Assembly (NCBI RefSeq): GCF_016859285.1 | Contig: NC_053407.1 | Span: 5,944,857 to 6,008,856, forward strand | Length of the DNA stretch: 64,000 bases | Direction of reading: 5' to 3' | Source: Xiphias gladius | Taxonomy: Eukaryota; Chordata; Actinopteri; Istiophoriformes; Xiphiidae | Shown here: piece after piece, positions 12,723 to 35,779 of the stretch | How positions within the stretch are numbered: position 1 is the first letter of the stretch | Layout: each line of letters opens with the position of its first letter | Program-made: the position numbers and the translations under genes | Notes under the pieces: generated by a model | The model's database searches: none | The model's input: only the letters and a program-made list of their open reading frames with translations | What the model was told of the DNA's origin: nothing

Positions 12723-13184
12723 GATCAAGTGCTACCAAGAGTAAATTAGTATCCCTGATGTGCTTCATTATTAACATGCAGTAATAGCCCGATAGAAGAA
12801 AATAAACAAACAAAAATACACATGGGATAAATGTAGCGGATTGTAGCTAATGCATCATACAGTAAAAATGTTCAAAATGCCCATCATGCAATGTTAAGAC
12901 ATTCAGTGATCCACACTTAGAGCAAACTTATAATTGATTAACTTTTTACTAAGTTTTTACTGAGAATCTGACAAATTTTTTTAGATCACTTCGTAACTCA
13001 CAAGAGCTAATTAGATATTTCTCAGGAGCAGGGCATCAAGTCTCCCACTACTGTAAATGTGCTGTGGATGTGCGCATGTGAATGCACTGATGATTTTTTA
13101 ACTCTAGAGTCAAGCTTTTAAGTTGGCTATCATACTGACTCTTTACTCTGCTTTATGGACAGGATATAATGTATATGGAAGGCC
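11060..13184. other. Intergenic DNA with microsatellites
   Basis: No gene is supported here. It holds a (TG)n tract at about 12116-12174, a (GA)n stretch near 12340-12357, a compound (CA)n(CCA)n tract at 12458-12540 and a (TA)n tract at 12687-12718. The open frames in this stretch are repeat translations. Confidence 0.75.
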
Positions 13185-13390
13185 AGTGAGGCCAAAAGTA
13201 CCTGAAATTGACATCTGAAGTCACACCTTTGTACACACTTCGTTTGCACATTGTTAACACGGGAAAATTTGACTCATGTTAAGAAACCATGAACAACCAC
13301 TAACACTATGTTGACAACATGTTAACAACATGCTGACAACATGTGACTTCAGATGTCAATCTTCTGTTTTTTTGCCCTTGGCTTAGAATA
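13185..13390. mobile_element. Small inverted-repeat element (MITE-like)
   Basis: An exact 18-base inverted repeat (TTGACATCTGAAGTCACA at 13208-13225, complement at 13342-13359) encloses about 116 bases. The flanks also match loosely as an inverted pair (GCCAAAAG on the left, CTTGGC on the right). Inside are repeated GTTGACAACATGTTAACAACA-like units. There is no coding capacity. Size and structure fit a non-autonomous DNA transposon; no family is assigned. Confidence 0.55.
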
Positions 13391-13424
13391 TTTGTACATA
13401 CAGTATATGACAGAAAATCATGTA

Positions 13425-14580
13425 CTGTCCTGGTGAAAATTATTGGCACCCCTAAATTTTAAGTACAGACTAACATATCTTCAGAAATAAATGTAAATTA
13501 ACCAATTTTGTATTATAAAAATATTTTAATAAAATGTCCAAGGTTACTGAACAAAAGAAAATAAAAATAAAAACTTGCATAACTGTGAAATGATGCAAAA
13601 AAAAAAAAAAAGTGACTCAGACACAGTATTTGGCACTCTTCACTAGTATTTGGTTGAAGAACCTTTGATGACAGCCTCTAAATGTTTCCTGTAGCCATCT
13701 AGAGGTTTCTTGCGCATGTCTGCTGGTAATTTCTGCCACTCTTCCATTGCTATGCATTCAAGCTCTTTTAAATTTGCAGGAGTCCTTTTTGCAATGGCAG
13801 ATTTCAGCTCTCTCCAAAGGTTTTAAATGGGATTGCTGAAAGACCCAAGACCTTCATCTCTAAACTAGTTTTCTGACACTGGGTAACACATTTTGCTCTA
13901 AAATTCCTTGGTAATGTTCTGATTTATTCATCGCTCCTTTGATACATTCAGTAAAGCAGCCCCAAAGCATGATAGAACCTCCATCATGTTTTACTGTAGG
14001 CAGGCTGTTCTCTTCCTTATGGGTTTCACTTCGTCGCCTATAAACAAACTGATGCACTGCATTCTAAAAGAGCTCTACTGTGGTTTCACCTGTCCATGGA
14101 ACATCATCCCAGAAAGACTGTGGCTTATCTATGAAAGTTTTTGCAAACATCAGTCTTGCCTTTTTGTGCCTTTCTTTAAATAGTGGTGTCCTCCTTGGCG
14201 TTCGCCCATGGAGCCCTACTTGGTTTGATTTGCAGTGTATGGAACGGGCTGAAACCACCACTCCAGATTGCTCCAGGTCAGCTGAAGCTCTTTAGATGTC
14301 TTGTGTGTTGTTTTTTCCACAATCCACATCAACCTTCACAGACTTCTCTCATTGAGTTTCTTCTTAGCACTATGTCCTGGAAGCATCTAAACATTTTTAT
14401 GACCGTGGAACTTCTTGATAACATCACGAACTGTTGAAACAGGGAGTTCAAGATCTTTGGTGATCGACTTGTAGACTTTGGAATTATGTTTTTGATAATA
14501 GCATTTCTGTTGCTTTCAGACAGCTCTTTTGTATTCACCATTGTGAAAAGGAAGAATGATGACACAGCGAAAAGGCACTG
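13425..14580 (-). mobile_element. Tc1/mariner transposon, decayed copy
   Basis: The left end TCCTGGTGAAAATTATTGGC and the following 150 bases match the long terminal repeat of fish Tc1 elements and the element at 42780-44298. The transposase reads on the minus strand. It begins near MVNTKELSESNRNAIIK (14540), continues through HGRTPRRTPLF, FWDDVPWTGE and [12 protein letters not shown], and ends in LKELECIAMEEWQKLPADM and VIKGSSTKY. The frame is broken. The stretch that should carry the second catalytic aspartate (DNxPKH) is deleted around 13830-13860. The right terminal repeat is missing, so the copy is 5'-truncated relative to its transposase. Confidence 0.9.
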
Positions 14581-16595
14581 TAGTTCAAATATAAGGAACT
14601 AGTTTAACATTTTTAGAAAATATGCTTATTATTTTTTCTTGCCAAGACTTAGATCAGAAGATTGAAAGCACTCTCATGTCTGTAAACTGAATATGAAGCA
14701 GCAGCCAACAGCTCAAATTGGCATGAAGAATGGCGACTTCAAGACTCTACAAAAGACAGTGCATCTGGTCAAGTAATAGTCCAACACATAACCCCCTGTA
14801 AAAGCGCAATATGTTCTTTTTACACTTAAGAGTTTTGTTTGGATTAAACAAACAAAATATGTCTTAGTGAGCTTTAAGGGTGTTGGTACCTTTAGATAGA
14901 GCCAGGCTTGCTGTTAATGCTAAGCTAACTGTCTGCACCTTCAAATTCACAAAGACAACACTGCATGCATACAGACACATATGAGAGTGGCATCAATCTT
15001 CTCATCAAAGACTCAGCAAGTCATATAGCTCTCATCTCATTATCATATCAGTAGCTCGTGTACTTGAAATGTCACAACATGTCTGACAAAAGCTCACAAT
15101 GTAACTGATTTCAGTGTAACGAAAGTTCTGCTGTGAGGTCATGTGAAGTGGCCATTAAACGTAAGTAATCATTTCACTGAACGGAGTAATGTGCAAACAA
15201 TCAGTGTCATTCTTAGTACTGATGGATGTCTTCAAGGTCAATCGGAGATTAGGATCTAGTACATGGGGTAAAGTACATGGGGTTAATTTTTTTGGTTTTC
15301 CTGCCACAACTTTAATGTTTTGATTCACTCATTCTGCTTTCATCAGTGTCATTTCCAGCAAAAAAAAAAAAAAGCCCTAATAAACCCACTGAAAACTACT
15401 GACACCAACAAATGACAAATGAAAGTCAAACCAAGTCAGCAGCTAGCTGGTGAACATATGGAGCAGGTAACAGCTTCCATAAGGTTTAATCATTAGCAGC
15501 AATCATGAGGTTTAAAGCTGCATCATCGGATTTATTTTTTTTTCATACTATCACCTTTTAAGTTAATATGGCAAACGTATTAGTGAACAGTTGCCTATTT
15601 ATACATCCAGCAGCTGCAAGGCACCATTGATATTTATCGTCGAGTCGTGTTTGTTTCCAGCTGCTAAAGTCCAATATTCCCTCCTCTTTTAGGTCTGTTT
15701 TGGTCTCCATTTCCTAAAAAAATATCTGTCTCTTTTAGGTGCTAAATGCTCCACTATTTTAACCATCTATTTGCTAACTTCGTCTGAATGCTGTTTGGTG
15801 CCATTAGGTTAGCTACCTCACCTGTGGACGTGACAAAAAGAGAGCATCATCCGTCATTTCAGCTGGCTGTGAACTAGGTGTCGCAGCTTTACACAATAGG
15901 CTCAACTTTCACAATCCCCCACTCTCATTACAGAAGGTCAGTGTCTGTTCAATTCTGTTCTGTCATAACACAGAGTGCAGGTGGACTTGTCTTACTGTAC
16001 TGCATCAGCTTTGCAGCATTTCACACATCATTTGGGACATTTTAGTTGTAGGGGTTGGTTTTCAGTGTGGGTTACAGTACATGTGAACAAAGTAGAGGTT
16101 ACAAGTTGGGGTTTAAAATAGACTCAGTGGAAAGTTTTTGATGATTACATCTCTCTTTGTGGGAGTGGCTGCTGAAAGAGGCAGTTCATTCAGCTAAAAA
16201 TGAAATTAAAAAATGCCAATAAAACACAATATTCTGAATATTAAACTTTTTTTCAATCTCATATTAAGACTTTTTCTTGGGACTGTCTTAATCTCGCTCT
16301 TAAATGTATAAATTCATTTTATTTTGATTCTATGTTTATATTATTAATTTTATAATATATTAGTGTCTGCTGCTTTTATCAATGTTATTAAGGGTGTTCT
16401 TATGCTCTGTCAATGTGTTTTATCTTTATTACTCTGGAAAGCACATGATGGACTACATTTATACCCAAGAGTTGTAAATGTATGATGCTTTGCCAATATC
16501 TCAGGCAGATATTGACTTTGATTAAAGATACTGTCCAGTCAATTTGGACTTTGGAAAAGGCATACAGAGCGAGGTGCAGACCAGTGTGAGCTCCA
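14581..16595. other. Intergenic DNA, partly old repeat
   Basis: No gene is supported. The part at about 15600-15900, with AGGTGCTAAATGCTCCACTA and CTGAATGCTGTTTGGTGCC, resembles a teleost interspersed repeat. The remainder is AT-rich and unremarkable. Confidence 0.5.
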
Positions 16596-16599
16596 GTAC

Positions 16600-16990
16600 A
16601 TGCATTAAAACCTTTTTACTTTAATTATATACTGTTACATGGAAAAACTAAATCATTCTACTTTTTATGCAATTATTTATCTAAAAGCATTAGCTACTAG
16701 CTACTAAGTAGATTAACATTTGTGCAGTGTTATTAACTATAAAGAAGTTAGAATTATCTCCACCTCAGCCATAAACATTAAAAATGCTGCTGTACATACT
16801 GTAATATATAATGTAACTCTGAAAGGGCCATTCTGCTATATTATGTGTATATTTATGTAATACTTTAAGTGCATTTTGCAGATAAATTTCTTATCTTCAA
16901 TGTAGGACTTTACTTGTAATGGAGTATTTTAAAAAGTTGTCTTTCAATTACTTTCATCTAAGGGTCTAAATACTTCTCCACCAATGTTCA
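16600..16990 (+). repeat. Teleost interspersed repeat, 3' half
   Basis: It contains GAAAGGGCCATTCTGC, ACTTTAAGTGCATTTTGCAG, GGACTTTACTTGTAATGGAG and the end TAAATACTTCTCCACCAATG, a set typical of a common fish repeat. The 5' half of the same family is at 23160-23378 in the opposite orientation. The family was recognised from memory and the edges are approximate. Confidence 0.65.
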
Positions 16991-17882
16991 TCAATTGCAG
17001 TGACGTGTGACTTATGATTTGTGTTTTGTACAAAATAATTAGGAATGTAAGTTATTCGTTTCCTGTATATGGATATTTATTTTTCTTGTAAACCTTTTTC
17101 TTACTAGATACTAGATTTTTGATCCTGATCCCCATATTGATACTTGGGAGATTAAAAACAGTCTGATAAAAATATATTAAATTTAATAAAGATGTTAAAT
17201 TTTATAAACAAATATTTTAATAAGGAGTTTAGAATTTGTTTTTTTTCAACTTGTCAATACTCTGGTGAACAATCTATCAAATTGCAACAGTGTTTCTAAA
17301 TAATATCAAAAATAACTTCCATACTGCAATTTCTTATTACTTATTGGCAGACATATACACCATTACTGATGTCTTGTGTAGCTCTAACGACAACACCTGT
17401 AATTGCACTGCTTCGGATGTATCTAAGCAGTTATTTGGAGGCTGGCCTGGAGCTGCCCTTGACAGCGGCTTAGCTTTCAATAATTTAATAAAAATAATCT
17501 TCTTTGTGGGGTTTTAGTGGCCCATGTTGACATAAAGGCCATTTCATAGTTCTTTCCACCCTTATATAAAAATCTATGTTGCGCACAAACAAATATTCAC
17601 CTTTCAAAAACCCGTACTGCTGTAACCATGTAAGTTATTCCTATGATAATGAAAATGATAATAACTACATTCTAATCTTCTCCCTTGTTAAACTGCTAAT
17701 GCCTATAATTATCTAATGTCAAAGTTTGTGGCATTATATAAATATGAGTCCTTTAAGCACATAAGGACTTGTAAAGTGACATCTGACACTTTACGATGAC
17801 AAAACTAACATGCAATACATTCACTCCAGTCACAGGCAAAGTTCATCTAAATAAAAATCATTTATTTTTCATTAATATTATT

Positions 17883-17903
17883 ATCATCATCATCATCATC
17901 ATC
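17883..17903. repeat. (ATC)n microsatellite
   Basis: Seven ATC units. A G run lies nearby at about 17983-17994. Confidence 0.9.
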
Positions 17904-18642
17904 AATCTATCTAGAGAGAGTCCACCATGCCACTTTCAGAACTGGAATAGTGAGACGTCTGTCTGTCTGTCGGGGGACATGATGGGGGGGGGGGCAGACA
18001 GACAGATGGAGGAACAGGTTGGAGGTGAGGGACTTGTACAGGCTCACACTCCCGATCATTCTCCATGCTGATGCAAACAAGGAGGGGATGATATAAAGGA
18101 GAGATGGAGGGAGAGAGAGGAGGAGAGACTGAATTGTCTTTAAAAGTAGTTTGTCCTTGTTGACCTACATGAGACTGAGCTGGGAGGACCACGAGCATTT
18201 GAGGGGACGATGGGGGAGCAGCTTCAAGCTCATTGGTCATCCTACTGGACAGGGAACCAGGACAAGCCAATCACAGACTGATACAGAGGAGGAGGGTGTA
18301 TGTATATGTGACTGCATGTGTGCGTATAGAGGTGTGCTTGCACTGATGTATGTGGGTGTATGTGTGTAGTTGTATGCACATATCTGTGAGTGTGTAACTG
18401 GTCAGAGTTTCTTTGATCCATTGTCACTGTACACTTGTCAAAGTTACTGTCACAACCGGGTACAAAGTTGAGGTAACAAACATCCTTCTTCTTCCACCTC
18501 TGTGAAAAGTGAGAACACAAGAAAGAGTGTTAGTGGGAGGAAAGAAAAGAAGGGGCATTACAGCAGAAATCGTGACATGTAACATACTTTTCACCCCGAT
18601 TTCTAGTCTTAGATGTGTTTAATTTTCCCAGTCTACCACACT

Positions 18643-18720
18643 GTGAAAGCAGTAATAGTAAACATGTTGTGAAAGCAGTAATAGTAAACATGTTGTGAAG
18701 GCAGTAATAGTAAACATGTT
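18643..18720. repeat. 26-bp minisatellite, 3 copies
   Basis: The unit GTGAAAGCAGTAATAGTAAA plus CATGTT is present three times head to tail. The third copy differs from the first two by one base (AAAGCAG to AAGGCAG). It lies about 0.8 kb beyond the csnk2a2 stop codon, perhaps in the 3' UTR or just after it. Confidence 0.95.
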
Positions 18721-18873
18721 GTCCTCTAATGACCAATCAGTCACAAGTATAAATGAGTGACAGGAAAAAGCTGAAAAATTTGTATGGAAACATACAATTA
18801 CAAATGCAGATGTTTGCACACAGGGTCTGATGGATCTCTGCTTGGTTTTCTTTCAATTTGTCACCCATCTGTA

Positions 18874-19090
18874 CAGTGCATTCAAAGTACTCACTCTGTT
18901 TCACATTTTGTTATTTTGCAGCCCTATGCTAAAATTGTTTAAATTCATTTTTCCCCCACATCAATCTACACAATACCCCATAATGACAAACCAATAACAG
19001 AATTACAGAAATTTTTGCAAATTTAATTAAAAAGGAAAAACCGAAATATGACTTTAATGCAAGTGTTCAGACCCTTTGCTAAGACAAAAT
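18874..19090. mobile_element. Tc1/mariner terminal-repeat fragment, second family
   Basis: It begins CAGTGCATTCAAAGTACTCA after a TA and continues through TTGTTATTTTGCAGCC, CAATACCCCATAATGACAAA and AGTGTTCAGACCCTTTGCTA. This is the characteristic outer terminal repeat of a widespread fish Tc1 element. Nothing of the transposase follows, so it is a solo end fragment. The family differs from the two larger Tc1 copies in this window. Confidence 0.8.
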
Positions 19091-19502
19091 CCTGTCCCTG
19101 TGCAGTGTACATTAATGTGTCTATGACTGGTACTAAATGACATGTATCTTCTTGCCGAAGGACAATAAGGTGGCATTAATGGTAGACTTTGTTTAACTTT
19201 TTTAGACTGAAGAGGATTAAAAAAAGAGCGATAGTCTAGTAGGGTCGCTAGCTGGTTTGTTTAATGAAAAAACCGAATCACAGTGAAAAAAGGTGCAGTC
19301 TGTGTTGCTTTCAGCACATTCATTAAGGGTCCACAAGTCAGATCGATGTGGGCTAAATTTTTATATTGTGAAATTCTACATGCAGTGGCTTTTATAATGT
19401 AAATTATACAGAACTTCTGAATCTCAAAAAACTCTCAATCAAAAAAATCTTCAAAATACACAGTGATCAGTGAGTAATAATGTTCAAACTGTTACCTTTG
19501 TT

Positions 19503-30167
<10,665 letters not shown>

Positions 30168-31150
30168 GGCGAGAGCCGTGGCTCGGGCGCTGCGGGGCGT
30201 GTGTCACGGAGATCTGCTGCGGTGGGGATCGCGGACGAGTTGGAGTGGACTGTAGGGGTAGATCCGTAACTGTTTGGGTGTGAAGTGGAGCAGGCCGGCC
30301 AGCTAGCTTCCCCCTGCAGCCAGAATGAGCAAAAAGGGAGACGGGGATGGAGAGAATCGGATATGTCCACCGGGGTTCGCCGCAGTCAGTGCACGCAGAG
30401 CAGCGCTCCTCGTTCGGATTGTCAGAAGCAGCAGAGCCGGTGTCCGTGGAGCACGGAGGGGGCTGATCAGAGTCGGGGTGATAGTGCAGCTGAGGTTACA
30501 CACAGGGACGGGGAGGCATTCGGGTATTGAGGTAGAGAAGAAACGGACCCCTAAAAAGGCCACAGGAGGAGGAGGAAAGGGGGTTGGTGATCTAACTATC
30601 ACGGGTTGAAACTCCGAGGCTACTCTCTTTGCGGGCCCTAAATCTGAGCAGAAAAGGCTGGGCTTCCTGCTCTAGGCGCTGGACGGTCGGGGAGGGGGAA
30701 ATGGCCTCGGCGGTCCTGTGCAATCAATCAATTGTTGATGTGACGGATCGGTGGCGGGGTTCGACCGGAGGGAGAGAGGGGTGGAGTAGCAGAGGGATCG
30801 ATGTTGTTAGCTAACGTTAGCCAACGATGCTACTTCAGCGCGTAGATGTCGCACCGACGGGGAGCCCTCGGCGCCGTGCACCACCATCGGCGGAGCTCGC
30901 GTCATGTGCGACCGGCTGTGAGGGAAAGCAGCGCCTCAGGGGGGCCGGTACCAGACGCCGACGAAGGGGCCCGGAATTCGAGGATTTCTTCTGTAGCCAC
31001 GGACCTCCCCGGGCGAGAGCGCAGGGAAGGGAAGCGGATTGCGATTGAAGGGGAGCGAGAGAGCCGCCCGGATGTGAAAGCCGCTTGATGCCGGGGTGAA
31101 AATGAGGAACGTGATGTTCGACTGAGCAGCCGGGAGACAGCGCCCTCTAC
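30168..31150 (-). promoter_or_regulatory. GC-rich promoter region (CpG island) of csnk2a2
   Basis: Base composition shifts sharply to GC with many CpG dinucleotides, unlike the AT-rich surroundings, and the change starts at the csnk2a2 start codon. It must contain the 5' UTR and transcription start. No TATA box is evident near the ATG, as is usual for CK2 genes. Several open frames cross it on both strands, but they reflect low stop-codon density in GC-rich DNA. Confidence 0.75.
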
Positions 31151-32417
31151 TGATAAGGATGTGATAGAGTTGCAAAACTTGGAAGTCTCAGGGCTTTTTT
31201 CTCTCTCAGAGGTAAAAACCTTTTTATCCTTACGTGATAACAAATTTCCCCAAAACCTTATTGATATGGTATGTTGCTTCTGCTCTGGCAGAGTCAGCCA
31301 CCTAAAAACTGAGAGAAATTGTTTTTTGACAAAAATAATCCCAACTCAAGGTCCTCTTACTACCTTTTCCCAAGGCTTTCAACCGTATAACATGATCTTA
31401 TGCAGAAATTGTTCAGGCGTCATTAAGATGGACCTGATGACATTGCACTTGAATACTTCTTGTCCACATGGGGATCAAATGTTCAGCATTAAAGTTTAAA
31501 TAGAATAAATAAATTACAAATAATAAAGTTTAAATGAGAGAAATACGTTTCTGACACTATTTGCATAGTGTTGAAAGGATTGGCCAACTGACAGAAAATT
31601 GACAACTGTAACAGGTTGATCAGTGACTAAACAAAAATGCCAAACACTTTCTGGTCTAACCTTTCAAATGTAAGGGATTTGCTGATTTGCTGTTAAATTA
31701 GGCTACTGTTAAACGGAATACCTTCGGCTTATGGACTGTTGGTTAAACAAAACAAACATTTTAAAGACACTGCCCTTTGGATTTAAAGGACATTGCTATG
31801 GACATTGTTTCACTGTTTTATAGCATTTTATAACCCTTTTAAAGGTGGAAAAAAATTATTGTACAAGTAAACATTCATGAAAATAACTTTTGTCTAGACA
31901 TGCTGGGCAGGACTATGGGGCAATTGCTGGTTGGTCACATTTCTAACAACACCAGGCAAAAAACATTTCTTATGCAGCAGTCATTAAATTCATGTCCTGG
32001 TAAATAAGGGCAAATTGCAATTAATGTAGAATCTGGAATAATATCAAATGGTAGAAACAACTGTTAGAACTGCATGTTTTTCATTATGCACATTCACTGC
32101 AGATATTCATTGCATTGCCGTGAACCAGAGCTAAGTTTTTATTCAGGACACTGTCAACATTGGTAAATTCTTTTATCTTGCCATGTCAATACTACCATTA
32201 GAGTAACACATTAGAGTAAACGTTAAAAGCTTTTAAATTACATTGTATTTGCTGAATTACACCAAGAGGAGAAAAGAAACATTTTACAAGTCAAAAAGAC
32301 CAACAAATGTTAAAAACAAAGCTCTGTTATATGAGAAATAACATTGCAATTTCTTAGAGAGCTGAATTCCAGCTTGAAAAATCCCACAAGCCATTTAAGT
32401 TTATAAATGAAAAAAGT
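31151..32417. other. Intergenic DNA with a repeat copy
   Basis: No gene is seen. About 31590-31875 is a diverged copy of the repeat described at 28554: ACAAAAATGCCAAACACTTT, GGACTGTTGGTTAAACAAAA and TTTCACTGTTTTATAGCA. Confidence 0.6.
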
Positions 32418-35400
32418 TTTATTTGTTAGTGCTGTGTGTAATTGAATGCTACATACATACAGATAATCCTAGCATGAATGTACATGTACTGTACGTCGCC
32501 ACAGAGTTTTTTTTCATTTTAAAGGTTTTTTTTTTTCCAACATCATTCACATAAACTACAGTACAATTTGAAAAAGCTATAGGAGGGAACAGTGCTGTGA
32601 TGGGGTGGGGTGGGGCACCAGTTCCCAGGGACAGAACACAGGAACTAACACAGCAAGCATGCAGAGAGCAAGAGATACCAGGGTCTGATGGGTTCACTTA
32701 CTGGAACTGAAAAGAAGAGAAGGATGGCCGGTGGGTAAACTGGTGCCTAAACTCACTTTTTCGATTGAAACCAATGCAGACGGGGAGATTTATTTAATTT
32801 GTGCTTATACAGGAGAGCTTCCTCTCCTTTCCCCGACTGCTTGCTGGATATGTGATTGATTTTTAACCGAGAACTGATTGAGATGTGACATTTTTCAAGT
32901 GCAGCGCTCCCTTTCACTTTGCAGTATTCCTCACTGCATTCTCAGATTGGTCCGTTACCATTACTGTAAGTATAATCTATAACACACAGGACAAATACAC
33001 TACCAGACAGTCTCCATCACTAATACTAACTACTATACTAGTGCTGCTGGGCTGGAATAATTCTTTGGCTTTGAAGGTACACTTGTTGTATTATTTTACA
33101 TGGTTATTATAGTCTACTGTCAGCACTAAACAGTTTGTGAGGTACTTCTGGAGTGTCTATATTTATTATGCACATCTGATGATGTGCCAGCACCAATTAA
33201 CAAGTCAAAGTCCTTGAGTACTTGTAGTTCTTGGCAAATATTTTTTGTAGTACTTATTCACGTTTTACACCACCACAGAAATCTTTGTGTACAGACTGTT
33301 TTCTTCTATGATTTGGCCTTAGATACTACTATACATTGTGAAAGCTGAATGCAACTCTGGCAAATGTGTTAAAAAAAATAATAAAAATACAGCCATCTTT
33401 ATACCGAACCTACCCCAAGGCCCTGGTCTCTCCCTCCAAGGATATAGATATTCATATCAATTCAAAGAATATTAATAAAAAAATATATAAACAGATGTGA
33501 AACCATGAAAAACATACAGTACTTTTTAACTTTAAGTCTAAGTTGTTCTCACAGTCATAATGCCAGATTTCAGAAAGTAAAAGTAAAAATGTGATGGCTG
33601 ATGGGACCAACCATTTTGACCTCGCATGATGATAATGACGAAGGAGTGAGACAGAAAGCAAAAGAGGAGGAGGAGGTGGCAGAGGGGCATTGTGGCCCCA
33701 CCGTAAGGCTAACAAAGAAAAATTAAAACAAGAATTTGAAAAATGTCACTTCTATCTCCTCGGCCTCCTCCGTTTGTATTAAATACTTTTCAATACTGCA
33801 CTCAAACCATGAATCAACAGTAAAAGACAGGAAGGTGAGAGAGGAGGGAACAGCTCCCCAGATGGACAGAAAAAGGAACAGTGGCGATCACAGCCAACAT
33901 GTAAACCAACTGGTGTTCCAAGCTTCATAACAATCTCATAGCATTCAAAGAAGAGGAAGGCATCATTCACTCTGGTATAAACCCAACCTGACAGACACAA
34001 CGTCGAGCTCAATGCAACATGAATGAGAAGAAACAGTATTAATATTTCTTTCAAAACATGGAAAATATTCAACACAAGGTGCAGATTCATCCTGCAAAAA
34101 ACAGCTCTCAGAGAGACCAGTAAGGTTAGTAAATTAAAAAAACAAAAAAAAAAAGGCGCAGGTCTGTTGAAACATTTCTAATACAATTCTCTTCAGTCTG
34201 AATTTCCCTGTTTGACAGAATACCATTTACATTCACACACTCAGACTCACACACACGAAGGGTGCTCTTTGAGATTCCCTGCAACATGCCAATACAATCA
34301 CTAAATGGACTACAAAAACAACAAAAGAGCATTTGTCAAAACATTTCACATGGTAAAAAGTATCAAGAATACAAAAACAGTTCTTCAATATATTTTTTAA
34401 GAAAGACAATCTGGCTAAGTACACTCACACATCCATAGTATGTACAGGCTGAGAGAGGAAGTGTAATGTTCAAATGTGGACATTTTCAGTACACATTAGT
34501 CTAACAGCACTGACTTCTGCAGGAATATGACGAGTATATTAGTGTGAAATATATATTTCTATATATGTCTATAACCGAGGGTGAGATTGGAATCAAACAT
34601 TAGGGGTTTTATTGATAGTTCATTTCTGCTGGTTGGTTAGTCTATACACGACTGGGATCAGGTGCTGCTTTATACTGGTGTTCTGGTAGAAGCAGGAACG
34701 GCCATAAAAATCATGGCCTACATATACACTGAAATACATTTCATCATCAGAATTATTTCACTATAGGACAAAAGATCCCCAAACTACCCCCATACTTTTT
34801 CCCTTCACATATGTTGAAGACATTACTGGCTATTTCAGAATTAAGAAATGTAAAAATTCTAAAACCCAGTGATGAGGAAGCAGGGTGTTAGGTTGGGACC
34901 AAAGTCCCTGTTTGATACACTGTTTCTGTTTCACTGTAGGGAAAATGAAAACCAAAAGAATCTTAGTCATCCTTCACCTGACCAAAGGAAAACGAATGTG
35001 AGTGTACGTGTGTCTAAGGGGTTAGTCAATCTTTCCAGTCAGGGACAGGGAGCAAAAGACAAGAAGAAAACTGATGGAGGGGAAGAGGACTTATTGGAGA
35101 AAGAGAGGGAGATATGGTGAAAGAAAAAAACAAAAGGAATGATCCCCTTCCAGTGGATACTCTAGCAATCACAACAGTTTCTGGCCTGATCAGTTTAGGT
35201 GGAGACTCAACTCTATTGATTAATTCGATACTCTTTACAACATACTTACTGCCAAACTATTTGAAAAACTCACGCACACACACACACAAAAAAAAATAAA
35301 AAAAATAATGGTTGTCTGATATTGGCAAGACGATGACAAGACTTTTTTTTTCCTCTCTAAGGGGAGGAAATTAAGGAGGACTGAAGTATTTTCTAGAGAA

Positions 35401-35779
35401 ACCTGCATTATGGCACCTGATTCTGTCAGCAGAAGTTGCACTTGGCTGGCAGTAAGTATGACTGATGGGAGTTAATTGGTTGTGGCCTCTTCACTGGTAT
35501 CAACTGTCTGAGTGTGGGTTTGAATAAAGAAGGAGGGAAGGGGTTCAGGAACGGAGAGAAAAAGTGCTCCTCGGGATTTCAAGGAATGAGTGGGTTGGGA
35601 CAGGTTAGTAGAGCAACAAGGACCTGATGTTGCACTGGTGGAAATGAATGCAATAGTAATAGCCTAGGCTGTCCTGAAAATGTAATGAATGTTAGGCTGA
35701 ATAAATAGCCTACATGGTATACACAAAAGGACACAGAGTTTAGGGAACTGTCCGTTTAGGGGAAAAAGTCTCCAGAGAT
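32418..35779 (-). other. znf319: Probable 3' UTR of znf319
   Basis: This stretch beyond the znf319 stop has no coding exon and none of the fish repeats seen elsewhere, which is unusual for this window. A minus-strand AATAAA lies at 32423-32418 and another candidate at about 34607. Mammalian ZNF319 is known to have a long 3' UTR, so a 3.3-kb tail is plausible but inferred. Confidence 0.45.

Noticed and set aside
13986-14437. Plus-strand open frames
   Set aside because: They are antisense to the Tc1 transposase, whose minus-strand protein fragments are clearly recognisable.
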